From NCBI GenBank assembly GCA_029891385.1, contig CM057231.1, positions 23,343,300 to 23,407,299 on the forward strand: a stretch of DNA of 64,000 nt, read 5' to 3'. Below are positions 12,251 through 24,873 of the stretch, one piece after another. Below the pieces are notes generated by a model that had not been told where the DNA came from, ran no database searches, and saw only the letters and a program-made list of their open reading frames with translations. Within the stretch, counting starts at the first letter, position 1. Each line of letters opens with the position of its first letter. Both the position numbers and the translations under genes were made by a program. The DNA is from Erythroxylum novogranatense. Lineage: Eukaryota > Streptophyta > Magnoliopsida > Malpighiales > Erythroxylaceae.

Positions 12251-12270
12251 CTTGTTTTCTTGTAGTGAAT

Positions 12271-14564
12271 ATTTTATTGAATATGTATATTTAGGTCATT
12301 TGTCTTAAGTACTTAGTTTCCTTTGCTATTTTTGTAACTTCTTATAAGCTTAATGCCTTGAACTTCATATACTTGTTGTAATACTTTCTAATATTGTAAT
12401 ACTTCATTCATTTTTTTTTTTTTAAAGAGTCTTTGAGACCATCTTATTCTTATTCACTATGGTGCAAAAGAGAACGTGGAAGAATGAGAAATATAAAATG
12501 ATTATGGAAACAAAAGAATAAAAGAGACTGTGTAAAAAAGAATATATAAATGTTTCTATAAGACACCCTTGCCTCTATAAGGCTGGACTCCTACAAAAGA
12601 ACTTCACAAGAGGAAACTGAGTAGACATGGTTGCCAACCTTTTAGCTTGCATTTGCAATGCTATATTTTTATTGTCCCGTTAGTTAAACCTTTCATCTGA
12701 ACCCCTCCAAGTGGTCCCAAAATTTTACAGGTTTAAGTTGTTTGGGACAAATACAAATTTTATTTTCCAATCATATAGGCCTTTTAGGATGTCTATCATT
12801 AGAACACAACCTTGAATTATTAAACTAAACCAACTAAATTAAGGTCCTGTAGGGTCAATATTATGAATAATCCTAAAAAAATACAGGGGAGGAAGAAATT
12901 TTTCCTTATATGGCAAGTAACCATAAAGCTTGAAATGATAAACTAGACACGAGGGTGAAATTGACTCGCGGGCAAGCTTGTTTGATTAACTATTTCTACT
13001 ATTTTATAGTGTAGGGGAAATCTATGACTACATCTAAATACGTTATAATAAAGACTAACTCCTCCTAGCTTAGGATAACAAATAATCTTTTTTAGTACAA
13101 GGTAGCAAATATAAAATCCCAGAAATTATTTTCTCATTTTCTTGAATTTAGACTTCCGAAATTTTCGAACAAGGATTCCTATTTCTATACTGTCATCAAA
13201 TTCTTTCAAGGATGATTTACTCTGATTAGTTGACTCCTTGTGAACATAAGTCATATTTAGAGGTGAACAAGAAATGCTTATTATCTTTAGCTAATATCAT
13301 ACTTATTTAAGATAGGAAGATTTTGATCTCTAATGTTCAATGCTATGGACCTTGTGTCATTAAGGAAGTGACCAAAAAAACTCTTACTAATACTAGCACT
13401 AATACTAAAAGTAAACCTATCTTAACTTACCTTCCAACTAAACAAGGATAAACAAAAAAATATAGACTTACCTTAACAAGCAAATTTGACAAGTTTGAAA
13501 GAAGAAAGGTGCATAATTATTCAATATTAAAAATAAAAAATTAAGCTATGTGCATTATTATCCAATATTAAAATATAAAAAATTTAAGCTACACACTTTT
13601 AAAAATAAAAGGATAATAAGAGTACATATGAAAAGAAGAAATTTCATCACCTCACCTTTTAGAGATAAGCAACAATCAAAATTTTATCACGATAAATATT
13701 TTATGTCGAGGCATATACTCTCTTCTAAGACAATTGTTTTCAATTAAAATATTCTCAATATTAAGCGTTCCTCACTATATCATAACAATTTTAACTTGAA
13801 TAAAATTCAAATGAAAGCTTAAATCTCTATGTATCATTAAGATTATAAGCTCCATATTTAGGCATGTTAGTTGGGGTGATCAACTAAGGGTGGTTATAAT
13901 TATAAATCGATGAAACTTTATATAATCAAACCATTTGGAATTGAAAGGTACAAATTAAATATTTAGTCTACATAGTAACAATTGTACTCTAGATGAAAGG
14001 ACCCGATAAATTTGAAATATTTTAAGAAATGCTTGTTATGATAGTTTAAAAAAAAAAAAGAAATACTCGTTATGATTAGGCTAATCTCTTATCTCGGACC
14101 TGCACTTAGGGACGTACCTTTACCTTACATGGAAAAATTTTAAAGAAGAAGCACATTATCGCAGGGAAAGTCATTCCAAGAAATATTCATAAAAAGTAAT
14201 CGAGAGGTAGACGTTTACTACGACACAAAGTGCAAAAAATTGGATAAATATTGTCAAATCTTTGTATGAAAGAAATACTCATCTCTCAGCTCTCTTTAAT
14301 TTGAGACCTCGGAACTTCAGTTATTCCTTATGAAAAGGCGTCTTTCCATTAAGGTAAGAATAAAATCTTTTGTTTAAATTTTAAAAATTATGCCTTTTCT
14401 TACTTATTTTGGTGTTGGAATACTCGCACGAAAATAACTCTGACACCTCTAATTTTGTTTTTCTACAAAGCCTACTAGTCCAACTCAGTGTTATGGATAC
14501 CGTTTTGTATTGGTTGATACTGCTTGGAGCATATTATATTGGCCAAAAATCAGAACTATATTGC
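12271..14564. other. 2.3-kb spacer between the two CACTA elements, no gene recognised
   Basis: AT-rich with a poly-T run near 12411-12423. No open frame has recognisable similarity, and no LTR or inverted-repeat boundary was found. Confidence 0.5.
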
Positions 14565-14579
14565 CCTCGCTACAAGAAA

Positions 14580-15420
14580 ATTTAGCTTCAGCAACTATTA
14601 TTAATGGTTGCTAAAAGTAAGAAAATGGTCGTTAAAAATTATAACAACCAAAATCAGGTTGGTCACAGGTGGTCACTATAGGGTTGTTACTAAAAGTGCT
14701 CAGTGACGAGTTATTACATTGGTCGTTAAAAATACATTATTAGCAACTATTTGAAATTGGTCACTAAAGATAAAATTATTAGCGACCAAATTTATACTTG
14801 CTAATGTAAAACTTCATGGTTGTTGTAATGATAGAATGGTTGCTATAATTATACATACTGTGACCAAATTATTTTTGTTGCTAAAAAATAATCTTATAGC
14901 AACCAAATCAATGGTTACTATAGCTATTCATACTGCGACCAAATTATTTTTGTTGGTAAAAAATAATCTTATAGCAACCAAGTCAATGGTTACTATAGCT
15001 ATTCATACTGCGACTAAATTATTTTTGTTGGTAAAAAATAATCTTATAACAACCAAGTCATTGGTTGCAGTTATTTTTATCTTGTTGCAATAAATGGTGT
15101 ATTAAATTTCTTTTAGTAACCATGTTGTGACGACATGATGTTGTTGCTAAAAATTTACTTTTAGCAACCAAATAATTTGTTGCTATAGTTTTAATAACGT
15201 CATAAATTGTATTATATTCACTATAATTTTGCAACAAAAAATTAATTATTGGTCACTAAAGTGTATGTGTTAGCCACAAAAATTGATTGCAAAAATACCT
15301 GTCAGTAACCAAAATTGATTGCAAAAATAATTCAAATTGGTCGCTAAACTTTATAAGATAGAAACCAAATAAATACGTGGTTGGAAAAAATTATTTCAAT
15401 TGGTTGTTAACAACAAATTT
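14580..15420. repeat. left subterminal repeats of CACTA 2 (TTGGTTGCT family)
   Basis: Many copies of TAGCAACCAAA and its complement, within a longer nearly tandem unit of about 73 bp repeated at 14836-15070 (ATAGCAACCAAGTCAATGG). These repeats create the spurious 85-residue open frame 14836-15093. Confidence 0.85.
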
Positions 15421-15557
15421 GAAGTAGTTCCTGTTTTAACACTTCAATACCTCTAATTATATATACATGATCGTATTCATTGAAACCATAAATTATAAAC
15501 ACACAATCAAAAGAAAATATAAACCAATTTATCTAAATACTCCACGAAAAAATAATT

Positions 15558-16306
15558 CTATGAACATGACTTAATCCCCATCAATTGTAGCTTTTCCGAC
15601 AATCTTCTCATGACAGTAGGATCTATTGGTGCATCATTGCTCTTGTTGTAAAGGGATGAAAGATCTTCGTACAGCTTAAAATCTGGATTCTCAACTCTTC
15701 CTTTTGTTATTCTGAACTGAGCAAGAACAAGTTCAACCTGAAAGCATGAATTCATAAAAGTAAATATACAACAATCCAACTGATAGAACAAATCAATTAA
15801 GATAGCTCTCAGGAGCCAATCATAATGTGAATGAGCAACATACTTTCCAAATCATTGCTCCTAGCGGGTGAATAGTCCCATAGAATGAGAAGGAGCAAAT
15901 ACAGTTTTAAACCCTCAAGCCCTAGTTGTTTTAAGTGCATTACAATTTGAACTCTAAAACATCCTACAAAAGGAAGGTTTGGTAAACAATGTAACCTCAG
16001 TTTGTGATAATTATCATGTCTTGATCATATATTAAAGTCAACAACACCATCAGTTACCATATGTTCTCAAGTCAAAATACCTTGGAACAAAATCACATAA
16101 CAGATTAGCGATAGTGGTAAACCTGTTGGATTCTCTGTCAGATACATCAGAAAGTATGGAGGAAAAATATCTGACTAGTGTTATTTTACCTGTTCCTTAA
16201 CTTCATCAGATATGTCAAGTTTTTCGTGGGACATTCTACTTAAAGCTTGTTCTAATTTTCCTGTCACCTCTTGGTACTTATTCATTATTTCTTCTCTCTC
16301 TAGGAC
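15558..16306 (-). pseudogene. captured U-box E3 ubiquitin ligase (PUB12/13/14-type) fragment, two exons of the N-terminal UND region
   Basis: PUB13/14-type proteins are cytosolic E3 ligases with an N-terminal UND domain, a U-box and armadillo repeats. The first exon here (16306-16190, 39 codons) encodes VLEREEIMNKYQEVTGKLEQ then ALSRMSHEKLDISDEVKEQ and ends at donor GTAAAA. The second (15737 downward, after acceptor CTTTCAG) encodes VELVLAQFRITKGRVENPDF and runs through SEKLQLMGI, where family similarity stops; four unrelated residues and a stop at 15558 follow. The 452-bp intron (15738-16189) has consensus ends. U-box and armadillo repeats are absent, so no ligase activity is possible. It shares the minus orientation with the RPN11 and P450 pieces upstream. 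Confidence 0.83.
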
Positions 16307-17763
16307 TTGTAAGGAAAAAAAAAGTTAATCTAAATACAACCACTAGTATATTTGGGAGTATTCATACTGCCTCCTGTACCAAAGTTTGTCTTGTTATGCA
16401 AAAAATTGACATCAAACTCCATAAGCCACATATAAACAAACCATGAAAGTTACTAGAAAGAATAAATTAACAAAGAAATTAGAAGTTATTCATCAATTAA
16501 CATAGGTTATACTAAAGAATTGGCACTGAGTTAATTGTTTTAACTTCTAGTATAACTCATTTTTTAAAAGACCTTGACAACAAGCACCAATTGAAAATGA
16601 GGCTCACAATCATATATAGATGATCAAACACGAAAAATGAGGTTTAAAATCTGAAACTAGAAACTTGGATTGCATAATCATCTTCAAGAATTATGGAATT
16701 CACAGGAAGAATACTGAACAAATCGATATCAGAAAGAATTTGAATATTTTCTCATATCAGTAACCGCAACTCATCACTAGTTATATACAAAATTCAGTCC
16801 ACTAAGCATCTAATGAATAAGCGCTACACAACTCACTCGATCACGTGGAAAAATAAATAAATGAGTATATCACGGGTGCGACTTAACATGACACCCTTGC
16901 GAGAAGGCCTCACGGGTGTGAATTAACATGTGACACCCGTGAAATATAGCTGTTCATAACTATTTGTTTAAATACCCAGATTACAAAGACACACTGTTGG
17001 ATTAAAAGTTTGAAAAACCAACTAGAATGAGTCTCACAAAAACTAGTTTATCTCGCATTACTCAGCACTGAAATCAGGGAAGAAAAGAAGCGATCCATGG
17101 GTGGACTCAACCCAATGCAAAGCAATCATGGAAAATGCCAATATGATATTCAAAGCAAATCTACTAATTTGCAACAGTCTCAAGGAGAAAAGATGCAGAA
17201 CATGGATGCTTTAAGAAGTTTAAATTGTTTTATATTCCAAAGAGGCGTAGACAAAAAGATAGAAACATAACAAGAGACAAGGCATCCTTAAACAACATCA
17301 AGATATAATCAAGACATATTCTTTTGCTATGGGGTTGCACTTTCTTGCTGATCCGCCGCTTGAAGTCAAACCGTGGCTATTTCATGACTTGATAGGAGTC
17401 ACTTATCTTCGATAGTTTGTCTTTTTTTTAGGGTTGTGCCCTCTTCCACCACCAAAAAAAAAGATATAATCGAGACAAAGTAGTAGGCAACACCTGATGA
17501 AACAAAAGGATCATGAATTTGTACATATCGAATGAATGAACCCGACACGGATCTATATACATACATAAATTCCCAAGTATAAACATCTTATCGAAGTACA
17601 TAAAATATCAATGAGACCCACCAGTAGGGGAATCAACTTCAACTTCAATAAAGAAAAATATGATAATGACAAAGGTTGAAAAACATCTTATCGAATGTAC
17701 TATTTTTTCAGCAATTTCAATTTCTGGCTACTAACCCAACCTCTTGAGCATTATCTAGAACTT
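16307..17763. other. CACTA 2 interior, no gene recognised
   Basis: AT-rich, intron-like. It contains a pair of ~33-bp repeats at 16870-16901 and 16910-16942, the second a near-perfect hairpin. No protein similarity seen. Confidence 0.45.
16870..16942. repeat. tandem pair of hairpin repeats (TCACGGGTG...CACCCGTGA)
   Basis: Two copies of a ~33-bp unit with ends TCACGGGTG and CACCCGTGA around TTAACATG. The second copy has a perfect 10-bp inverted repeat (TCACGGGTGT/ACACCCGTGA). GC-rich against its surroundings. Confidence 0.8.
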
Positions 17764-18039
17764 CTATATCAATACAATTTTCTTGTTGATATGCATCATT
17801 GCATTAGGTTCATTTCCATCAGTAAACTGGAGAAGGGATGGGTCAATCAGATGTCGGTGTTGAGCACTTTGAACTACTTTCCAAATTTTCCCTAGTTTTG
17901 TATCATTCACATAGAATACTTGAGTCACTTGATTAGCTAACACATAAGGTTCATTCTTATACGATAATCTACTCACGTTTATGATTGTAAACTCACTGTC
18001 ATTCATTTTTAAATATGTACAAACAACAAGCATTTGCAA
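17764..18039 (-). pseudogene. DUF4216-like fragment, relic of a CACTA transposon ORF
   Basis: The minus-strand frame encodes EFTIINVSRLSYKNEPYVLA then NQVTQVFYVNDTKLGKIWKV, resembling the DUF4216 domain found in plant CACTA transposon proteins (EPFVLA..Q..QVFYV..D pattern). About 60 residues align by eye; the frame is much shorter than a full protein and lacks transposase domains. It lies between the RPN11 and U-box fragments in the same orientation, which suggests the host genes were captured around the element's own coding region. Family assignment is from memory of the motif pattern. Confidence 0.68.
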
Positions 18040-18365
18040 AAATGTAAAACCACTCCATTTCCAACCAACCTAAAGCTGTTAATGAAACTTATATTAACAA
18101 CCTTGAGTTTTTCAACCACTAATTACATCATATTCATAATGACATTCATGAATAAATATCCTAATATCTCTCATTCTTTCTACTTAAACACATAGACAAA
18201 AAATAAATCTCATAAAAATGCCAATTTTAAGTATAAGTGGCACAGAATCAAACATATCAAACCACAAAAATTTACAGCTACATTGCAATTCAAGAATAAA
18301 AGTAAAAGATAAAGCATAAATTGTGATATGAATAGTATCAGTACTAAGAAAAGCACCAAAAATAC

Positions 18366-18810
18366 ATGTTGCGTATTTATATCAACACCAAATAGCCAAC
18401 ACCCATATCCAAGATGTGAATGGTACCACCCAACAACCATCTTTGGTCTGCAACAACAGCAAACAAATGCCAATAGTGAACAACACTTTCTTAATTGATA
18501 CAAAAGCGGAACAGTAATTGGATCAGTGATAACATTACTTACACTAGATTCCCTAAATGCTTCCAACACATCAGGTTGCATATCAAGATTATTAAGTGCA
18601 TACAATAACAACAACGTAGTCATGGATAATACCGTCCAGTCTGTTTGAGCATATCAAGCATGTTGGTCTGGAAAACATGATCAACAACTTCAACACTAAC
18701 TCCTGTACCACTCTGTGGCATGGCAAACACATCAACTACACGAACAGTGTATTCACCCACAAACTCTCCAAGCATCAAGCCCATAACTTCCATGGGCGCT
18801 CCAGCTCTTC
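18366..18810 (-). pseudogene. captured RPN11 (26S proteasome JAMM deubiquitinase) fragment, two exons, altered active-site motif
   Basis: RPN11/PSMD14 is the zinc metalloprotease of the proteasome lid that removes ubiquitin from substrates. Exon 1 (18810-18633) after acceptor ATGATGACAG encodes [20 protein letters not shown] and onward to [10 protein letters not shown]. Exon 2 (18447-18366) after acceptor TTGTTGCAG encodes [20 protein letters not shown] then VDINTQH, ending at donor GTATTT. The 185-bp intron has GT-AG ends and both phases match. The JAMM motif is expected as HSHPGFGCWLSGVD; Pro is Leu and the catalytic-site Ser is Phe, although both His, the Asp and the Glu of MLGEF remain. 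The first exon and everything after DINTQ are missing (about 85 of ~308 residues present). No premature stop lies within the two exons. Confidence 0.9.
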
Positions 18811-19144
18811 CTGTCATCATTGCCCACATCAGAGAAACAAAAGATGCACACTATGATGAAAATTTTATTCCATTCAATTACATCATATCTTAATACAAAT
18901 AGTGGAGCAGTATCAGGAATCACAATCACACAATTGCTCCAAATTTACTTTAAATCAAACCAAAATCTTCGCACTTGGAAATCCAAACACTAACGACCTC
19001 TTTACAAAGCCAAGAAATAGTAAGATGACAAGGAAGTCTAAAAAATTCTTACATCCCAATTGATTCAGTGAAAGCCTATTAGCGGTTTCGATTTCCCAAA
19101 ATCCCAACAACTTTAAAACGAAAAGCAGTGAAACTAGCAAATAC

Positions 19145-19358
19145 CTATGTATCGTTGAAGGGCTTCAGGTTTCAGGAACTGAGGTAACATCTTGCGCATT
19201 TTTATAGCTTCTTGTTTAGATGATGTCTGAAGTGAAGATGGGAAGAGCTTGTTGACAGAGTCAGGCCACCATGAAACTACAGGTTTGTTCTCGTTGGAGA
19301 AAAAGAACTTGCTGGCTATGAAATTAATGGCACTAAAGTTCAATTGATTGCACACCAA
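19145..19358 (-). pseudogene. captured cytochrome P450 exon, CYP87-like
   Basis: The minus-strand frame reads [20 protein letters not shown] followed by [20 protein letters not shown] and QRYIG, ending at a clean donor (ATAG|GTATTTGC; exon edge 19145). This segment matches the region after helix B of CYP87-family P450s, membrane-bound monooxygenases that include triterpenoid oxidases in some eudicots. The first ~22 residues of the frame are less convincing and may be intron. The heme-binding cysteine loop, I helix and membrane anchor are all absent. It is upstream of, and co-oriented with, the RPN11 fragment (about 330 bp away). Assignment is by motif memory; another CYP85-clan family is possible. 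Confidence 0.68.
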
Positions 19359-19479
19359 ACCAACGGAGAAAATAAATTAAAGAGAAAGTATGAAGAAAGA
19401 AAGTAAACCTAAATCCATTCGTGGAATCCAAATTCCAGAAAGCTAGCTACTTTCGATTCCAACTATTAGATTTATACAA

Positions 19480-19743
19480 TTATTGCCACAAACCCAATTC
19501 CATTTTCATCTTATAGAAACAAAGAATCAAAAGAATAGAACACGCAGTTGCTCCATGCTTCATTCCTTTTATTTTCTTTAGGTTAAGATAAGAAAAGCAA
19601 AGAAAGAGAAACCTCATTTTGGTTTTGATAAGAATACGAAAATATATAAACTGCAAGGAAGAGTTCGCTATCCTCCGCTCGGTCTCCATTTGCTCGGTGC
19701 TTCCTCCACCTTTCTTTAAGTGCTTCAATCTCTCTGCCTCCAT
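19480..19743 (-). other. possible leader exon upstream of the captured fragments
   Basis: The minus-strand open frame begins MEAERLKHLKKGGGSTEQME and becomes hydrophobic and intron-like after about residue 32. Its first part could be the coding start of a chimeric transcript through the P450, RPN11, DUF4216 and U-box pieces, but no similarity is recognised and no good donor fixes an exon end. Treat as unproven. Confidence 0.25.
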
Positions 19744-21466
19744 CTATAGAGTCCTTTCTTTAAGTGCTTTTCGATAATCAAGTGGGAACCGAAGTCCAAA
19801 AGGTGAGATTTTCTAGAACATTTGTTTACATACTTTCTTCTATTTGCTTTAACCCTCCTATTTTTCATTATTTTGTTAAATGTCCTTTATAATTGTCTAA
19901 TTACAAAAATTCCTACAAATATATTCTATATTCTTAAATTTAGTCCCAAACTTCTACTCTATTATTGATCCATTTATAGAAATTAGGGATGGCAATAGGC
20001 CAATTCAGATCGAGCCTACACATATTTTTTTGTTTATATCTTATTCATTTTAGTTTTATACATCTTTATTCTATTTTAATTATTTCTATATATAATAATT
20101 ATCTATATATAATATATATCTATATATAATAACTATCTAAATATAATAATTAATTGTAAAATAATGAAAATAATTCAAAATTTTGAATTATTAATTATTT
20201 TCTATTTTATCAAAATTTTAATTATTTTTTAGAATTGTTATTTTCACATTTCATTTCATTTTATATTTAATTAGACATAATCACAATTTCAATTTAATAT
20301 ACAAAATTAATTTAATAATTATTAATAAATATAATTAAATTTAAAATATATAAATTTTGATTTAATAATTGAAAATATATAAAATAAATATTAGTTTATA
20401 AATAATAATTTTAAAATTATTTATTTTAAGAAATAAAATTTTTATCAGTATTTATTAATAAATATTATATAAATAAAAATAATTTATTAGTAATAAAATA
20501 TTTATTATTATTTTAGAAACTTTGAAAAAAAAGGGAGGAAGGAGAGGTAGGATGGAGGGAAGGTAAAATTTTTAAAATTTTCGATATCGACCGGTATTTG
20601 AACGGTATTTTGAATACCGGTCAGCACAGCCAAAATTGGTCGGTATCAAAACTTAAAATTCGGTACCAAATTTAGGCCGGTACAGTTAGCCGGAATGGAA
20701 CGGAACTTATAACACTGGTTGTAGCCTTTGCTCGATCAACATTCATTTATCTGGTAATTGCCGAAACTTTGCATGTAATTACATTATTTAAGAATGGTAT
20801 AAATAAAGTATGCAGCGTTAGTAAGGAAATGGAGCAAAGTTATGAATTTCGTACCAAGCTTGGTATCAGATTAGGTTCTGGAACGGAACTGTATACTTTA
20901 CTAGTTTACTGTTTATATCAACCATGCTTTCAAAAATCTTAATAGTAAATAATAATGACAATTAATATTAAATAAGTCAATAACAATAATTTTAAAATAT
21001 TTTACATATAAATAATAACCACAATTAATATAAACAAAGACAATCATCATCATACACACATCAAATTAAGAATAATACAAAGTATTTAAAATATTACAAA
21101 TTACAATAATACAATTTTACCATTTTAATAACAATTTGTTTGGAAACTTTTGAATTAAATTCATTAACGAATTGAATTCAACTACATTAATGAGTTTGAA
21201 TTGAATTCAATTTATCTTATTTAGAATAAATCCATAAATATTATAATTGAATTCAATTACATGTTTGGAACAAATCCAATAAGATTATAATTCAATTCAA
21301 TTATTTCATATGACACATTTACCCTAACTAAAAATAATATTATTAACTACTCCCTCTTGTCCAAAATAAAAGTCGTTTTAGATAGATTTTAATTATTCAA
21401 AACAAGTGTCATTCTTAACTTTGTAATTTATATGCATGCTTATAATTTTACTTCCAAAAGTACTCT

Positions 21467-21467
<1 letters not shown>
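19744..21467. other. AT-rich CACTA 2 interior without a gene
   Basis: Long runs of A and T, and a segment about 20580-20710 rich in CCGGTAT/GGTACC words (ACCGGTATTTGAACGGTATT) that recurs in weaker form at 23140-23225. No coding similarity. Confidence 0.5.
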
Positions 21468-21512
<45 letters not shown>

Positions 21513-21531
21513 TAATAAGAATAAGAATAGA

Positions 21532-21623
<92 letters not shown>

Positions 21624-21636
21624 TTATTATTATTAT
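21468..21636. repeat. (AAT)n microsatellite, ~170 bp
   Basis: About 50 AAT units with a few AAC/AAG interruptions, flipping to ATT near 21620. The poly-Leu and poly-Asn open frames here are artefacts of the repeat. Confidence 0.97.
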
Positions 21637-21647
21637 GGATTTATTAG

Positions 21648-21960
21648 TATTATAAATCCATAAATAAATAATTACATAAATAACAACAGTGAATAATAAT
21701 ATCGAATTTAATAATGTAATGAATAATAATAGACATTTTATTTCAAATAATACATTTATTTATCATAAGTAATATCTTGAACTACAAACCTAATCATAAT
21801 AATCACATAAATAAAATAATTACCATTTATAAATTTAAAAATATTAAGAAGGAAATTTATTTTATTAATATAAATAAATAAAATTATAAAAGCCAACCTC
21901 GCGAGGGTGAAATGGTCAGCCTCGCGAGGACGAGGGCTCGCGATCGCGAGGCTGACCAAT
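21648..21960. repeat. direct repeat copy 1 (with GC-rich hairpin at its end)
   Basis: From ATAAATCCATAAATAAATAA to the GCCTCGCGAG island this copy is nearly identical to 22755-23006. The final 44 bp (21914-21957) form a perfect 14-bp inverted repeat GGTCAGCCTCGCGA/TCGCGAGGCTGACC with a 16-nt spacer. Confidence 0.85.
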
Positions 21961-22665
21961 AAATAGTTTTATACACCATTTTCATATTTCACAAAAAAAC
22001 TTTCATAATTTTATTTTCATTTCCTTCCATTTACAACAATTCTCAATTCTAATAATCTCAAAACAATCATAATTCCACTTCCATCCCCATTTATAATATC
22101 AATTGAATTTTCATAAGTAGCAAATAATGCATGGAATATCTTATACAATTGTTCATACACATATATTTATAAAACAATCATCAAGTTCAAAGATTTATTC
22201 ATAACATAAGATCAAGTTGAATGATATAAATTTTTGAAAATTTTTCCTATTTTAAACCTTTGATCTTCTTTTCATTTTAACAAATCATAATATTATATAC
22301 ACCATTTCATATTTCATTCGAACTATATATGTTGCTTTAACAATTTTTAATTGACATTAATAAATGTAAGTATAAATAACATTGAACACAAATAACATTG
22401 ATGAGTTGATCAAAATTAATAATGACCACTCTCATATCAAAGGTAATAATAATTTCCTATAGTGATTTAGGTATGATTAAAAAAGGCCCATCATTTTTTT
22501 AAGAATTCTAATCATTTCAAATTCTCCAATCTCCATACTAAGCTTAGTCTCAATTAGTTCAATTATTGCATACTTATTCTAAAAACAAATTCTTATAATG
22601 TTATTTATTTTTTAGGATGGTTATTACTTATTACTTGAAATTCTAAGTTTCTAACATTCTAATAC

Positions 22666-22666
<1 letters not shown>

Positions 22667-22755
<89 letters not shown>
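22667..22755. repeat. (ATT)n microsatellite, ~90 bp
   Basis: Pure ATT repeat of about 29 units immediately before direct repeat copy 2, as the other triplet array precedes copy 1. Confidence 0.97.
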
Positions 22756-22757
<2 letters not shown>

Positions 22758-23062
22758 AATCCATAAATAAATAATTACATAAATAAAATAGTTAATAATA
22801 ATATCAATTTAATAATGTTATGAATAATAATAGACATTTTTATTTCAAATAATACATTTATTTATTGTAAGTAATATATTGAACTACAAACCTAATCATA
22901 ATAATCACATAAATAAAATAATTACCATTTATAAATTTAAAATATTAGAAGTTTACTTTATTAATATAAATAAATAAAATTATAAAAGCCAGCCTCGCGA
23001 GGGCGAGGGCGAGTATGGCTTTTATAGTTTTATACTTTTATTTATTTATATTAATAAAGTAA
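22755..23062. repeat. direct repeat copy 2, ending in a ~107-bp hairpin
   Basis: Matches 21648-21913. At its right edge ACTTTATTAATATAAATAAA (about 22955) is mirrored by its complement near 23040-23062, around a GC-rich loop CCTCGCGAGGGCGAGGGCGAG; AAAAGCC/GGCTTTT are the inner arms. This resembles a foldback or MITE-like end. Confidence 0.8.
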
Positions 23063-24015
23063 TAGACACGTAAGATCTGTCGTTAGTTATTTACAGTATA
23101 TAAACCAAATTTACCTAAATTTATATAAATTATAAGTTGTGGTACCAAATTTGAAAAAATCGATCAGTATGATTTTAAAATTGAACTATGGTAACATTAC
23201 GGTATCAAAACTGATATTAACCCTAGAGGTTTACTATGATTTTTACTTATGTTATTTCTCATTAAACTTAGTTAATAGTAAATCGATTCATCACTTTTAA
23301 TACGGAAAGAAATGGTTTTAAAATATTTTAAAATTGAATAGAAAATTAAATCGATAAGATAAAATGTTTAAGATTTAAAGATTTAACAGATATTTGATCG
23401 TTATAAAATAGGTATATAATAAAGATCGAACAAAATCAAAGAATTTGAAATATAATTAAAAAAGAGTAATCTTTATAAAGATTTAATTAAATTACTTTCA
23501 CCAAAATACCATATGATTATTGTTTTCATAATTAATCTTATACCTTATAATTATGTGGAATTTAGTCAATTTTTGGCGGATTTATAAATTAATTGATGGA
23601 TTATTTAAAACTAAATATTTATTTGCATAAATTTTCGATTAATTTTATCCTTAAATTTCTATATTTAAAAGTAATGGTCCTTAAAATTGCCACAAAAAGG
23701 GATAGTCCTATTTTGCAATTTGCCAATAGTTATGGTACGAAATTTGCAATAAATGCAATAAAAATATTCATTAAAACTATAGTGTATTTCAAATATGAGT
23801 TTTATAATGTAAAATACCAATAAATTAATAGATATGGTGCCTTTTTAGTAGATCAAAGGTCAGTTATTGCTTTGTGCTTTCATATTTCACGTGTGTATAG
23901 AACGACTACAATAAAGGTTTCCTTAGGTCCCTTTGAATTTGGATTTACAGTTTGAAGTGCCTTAACATTTTAGCTTTGGATGATATGGTAATTGAGAAGG
24001 CTAATTACGCAGATT
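23063..24015. other. AT-rich CACTA 2 interior without a gene
   Basis: No recognised coding or element boundary. The short open frame at 23593-23823 has no similarity I recognise. Confidence 0.45.
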
Positions 24016-24722
<707 letters not shown>

Positions 24723-24873
24723 GAAATATAGCACAACTAATAACCATTAACACCGCGAGAGACTTTCTGCTTCAAACCAATATTAAAAATACTAACACCA
24801 TGAGTACAATAATTTTTATTCTATGAATCATTGGCAAAATGAAATGAGGAGTTCTTCACAATCAGCGTTCACA

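Larger units (their letters stand above)
420..12267. mobile_element. CACTA (En/Spm) DNA transposon 1, gene-capturing and non-autonomous
   Basis: The left end reads CACTACAAGAAA from 420 and the right end reads TTTCTTGTAGTG to 12267, the inverted ends of plant CACTA elements. The trinucleotide AAT sits directly outside both ends (417-419 and 12268-12270), matching the 3-bp target duplication of the superfamily. Both subterminal zones are packed with ACGTC-containing repeats. No transposase or DUF4216-type frame is visible, so the element probably depended on a partner. About 8.3 kb of its length is a later LTR-retrotransposon insertion, leaving an original element of about 3.5 kb that carries sugar-symporter and NOP56 gene pieces. 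Boundaries and duplication are seen directly; gene capture is inferred from exon and intron structure. Confidence 0.93.

Noticed and set aside
17695..17895. Plus-strand 66-residue frame
   Set aside because: Shadow of the minus-strand DUF4216-like frame.
18210..18829. Working RPN11 gene
   Set aside because: First exon and all exons after DINTQ are missing, and a JAMM residue is replaced.
21393..21663. Poly-Leu and poly-Asn frames
   Set aside because: Direct translation of the (AAT)n microsatellite.
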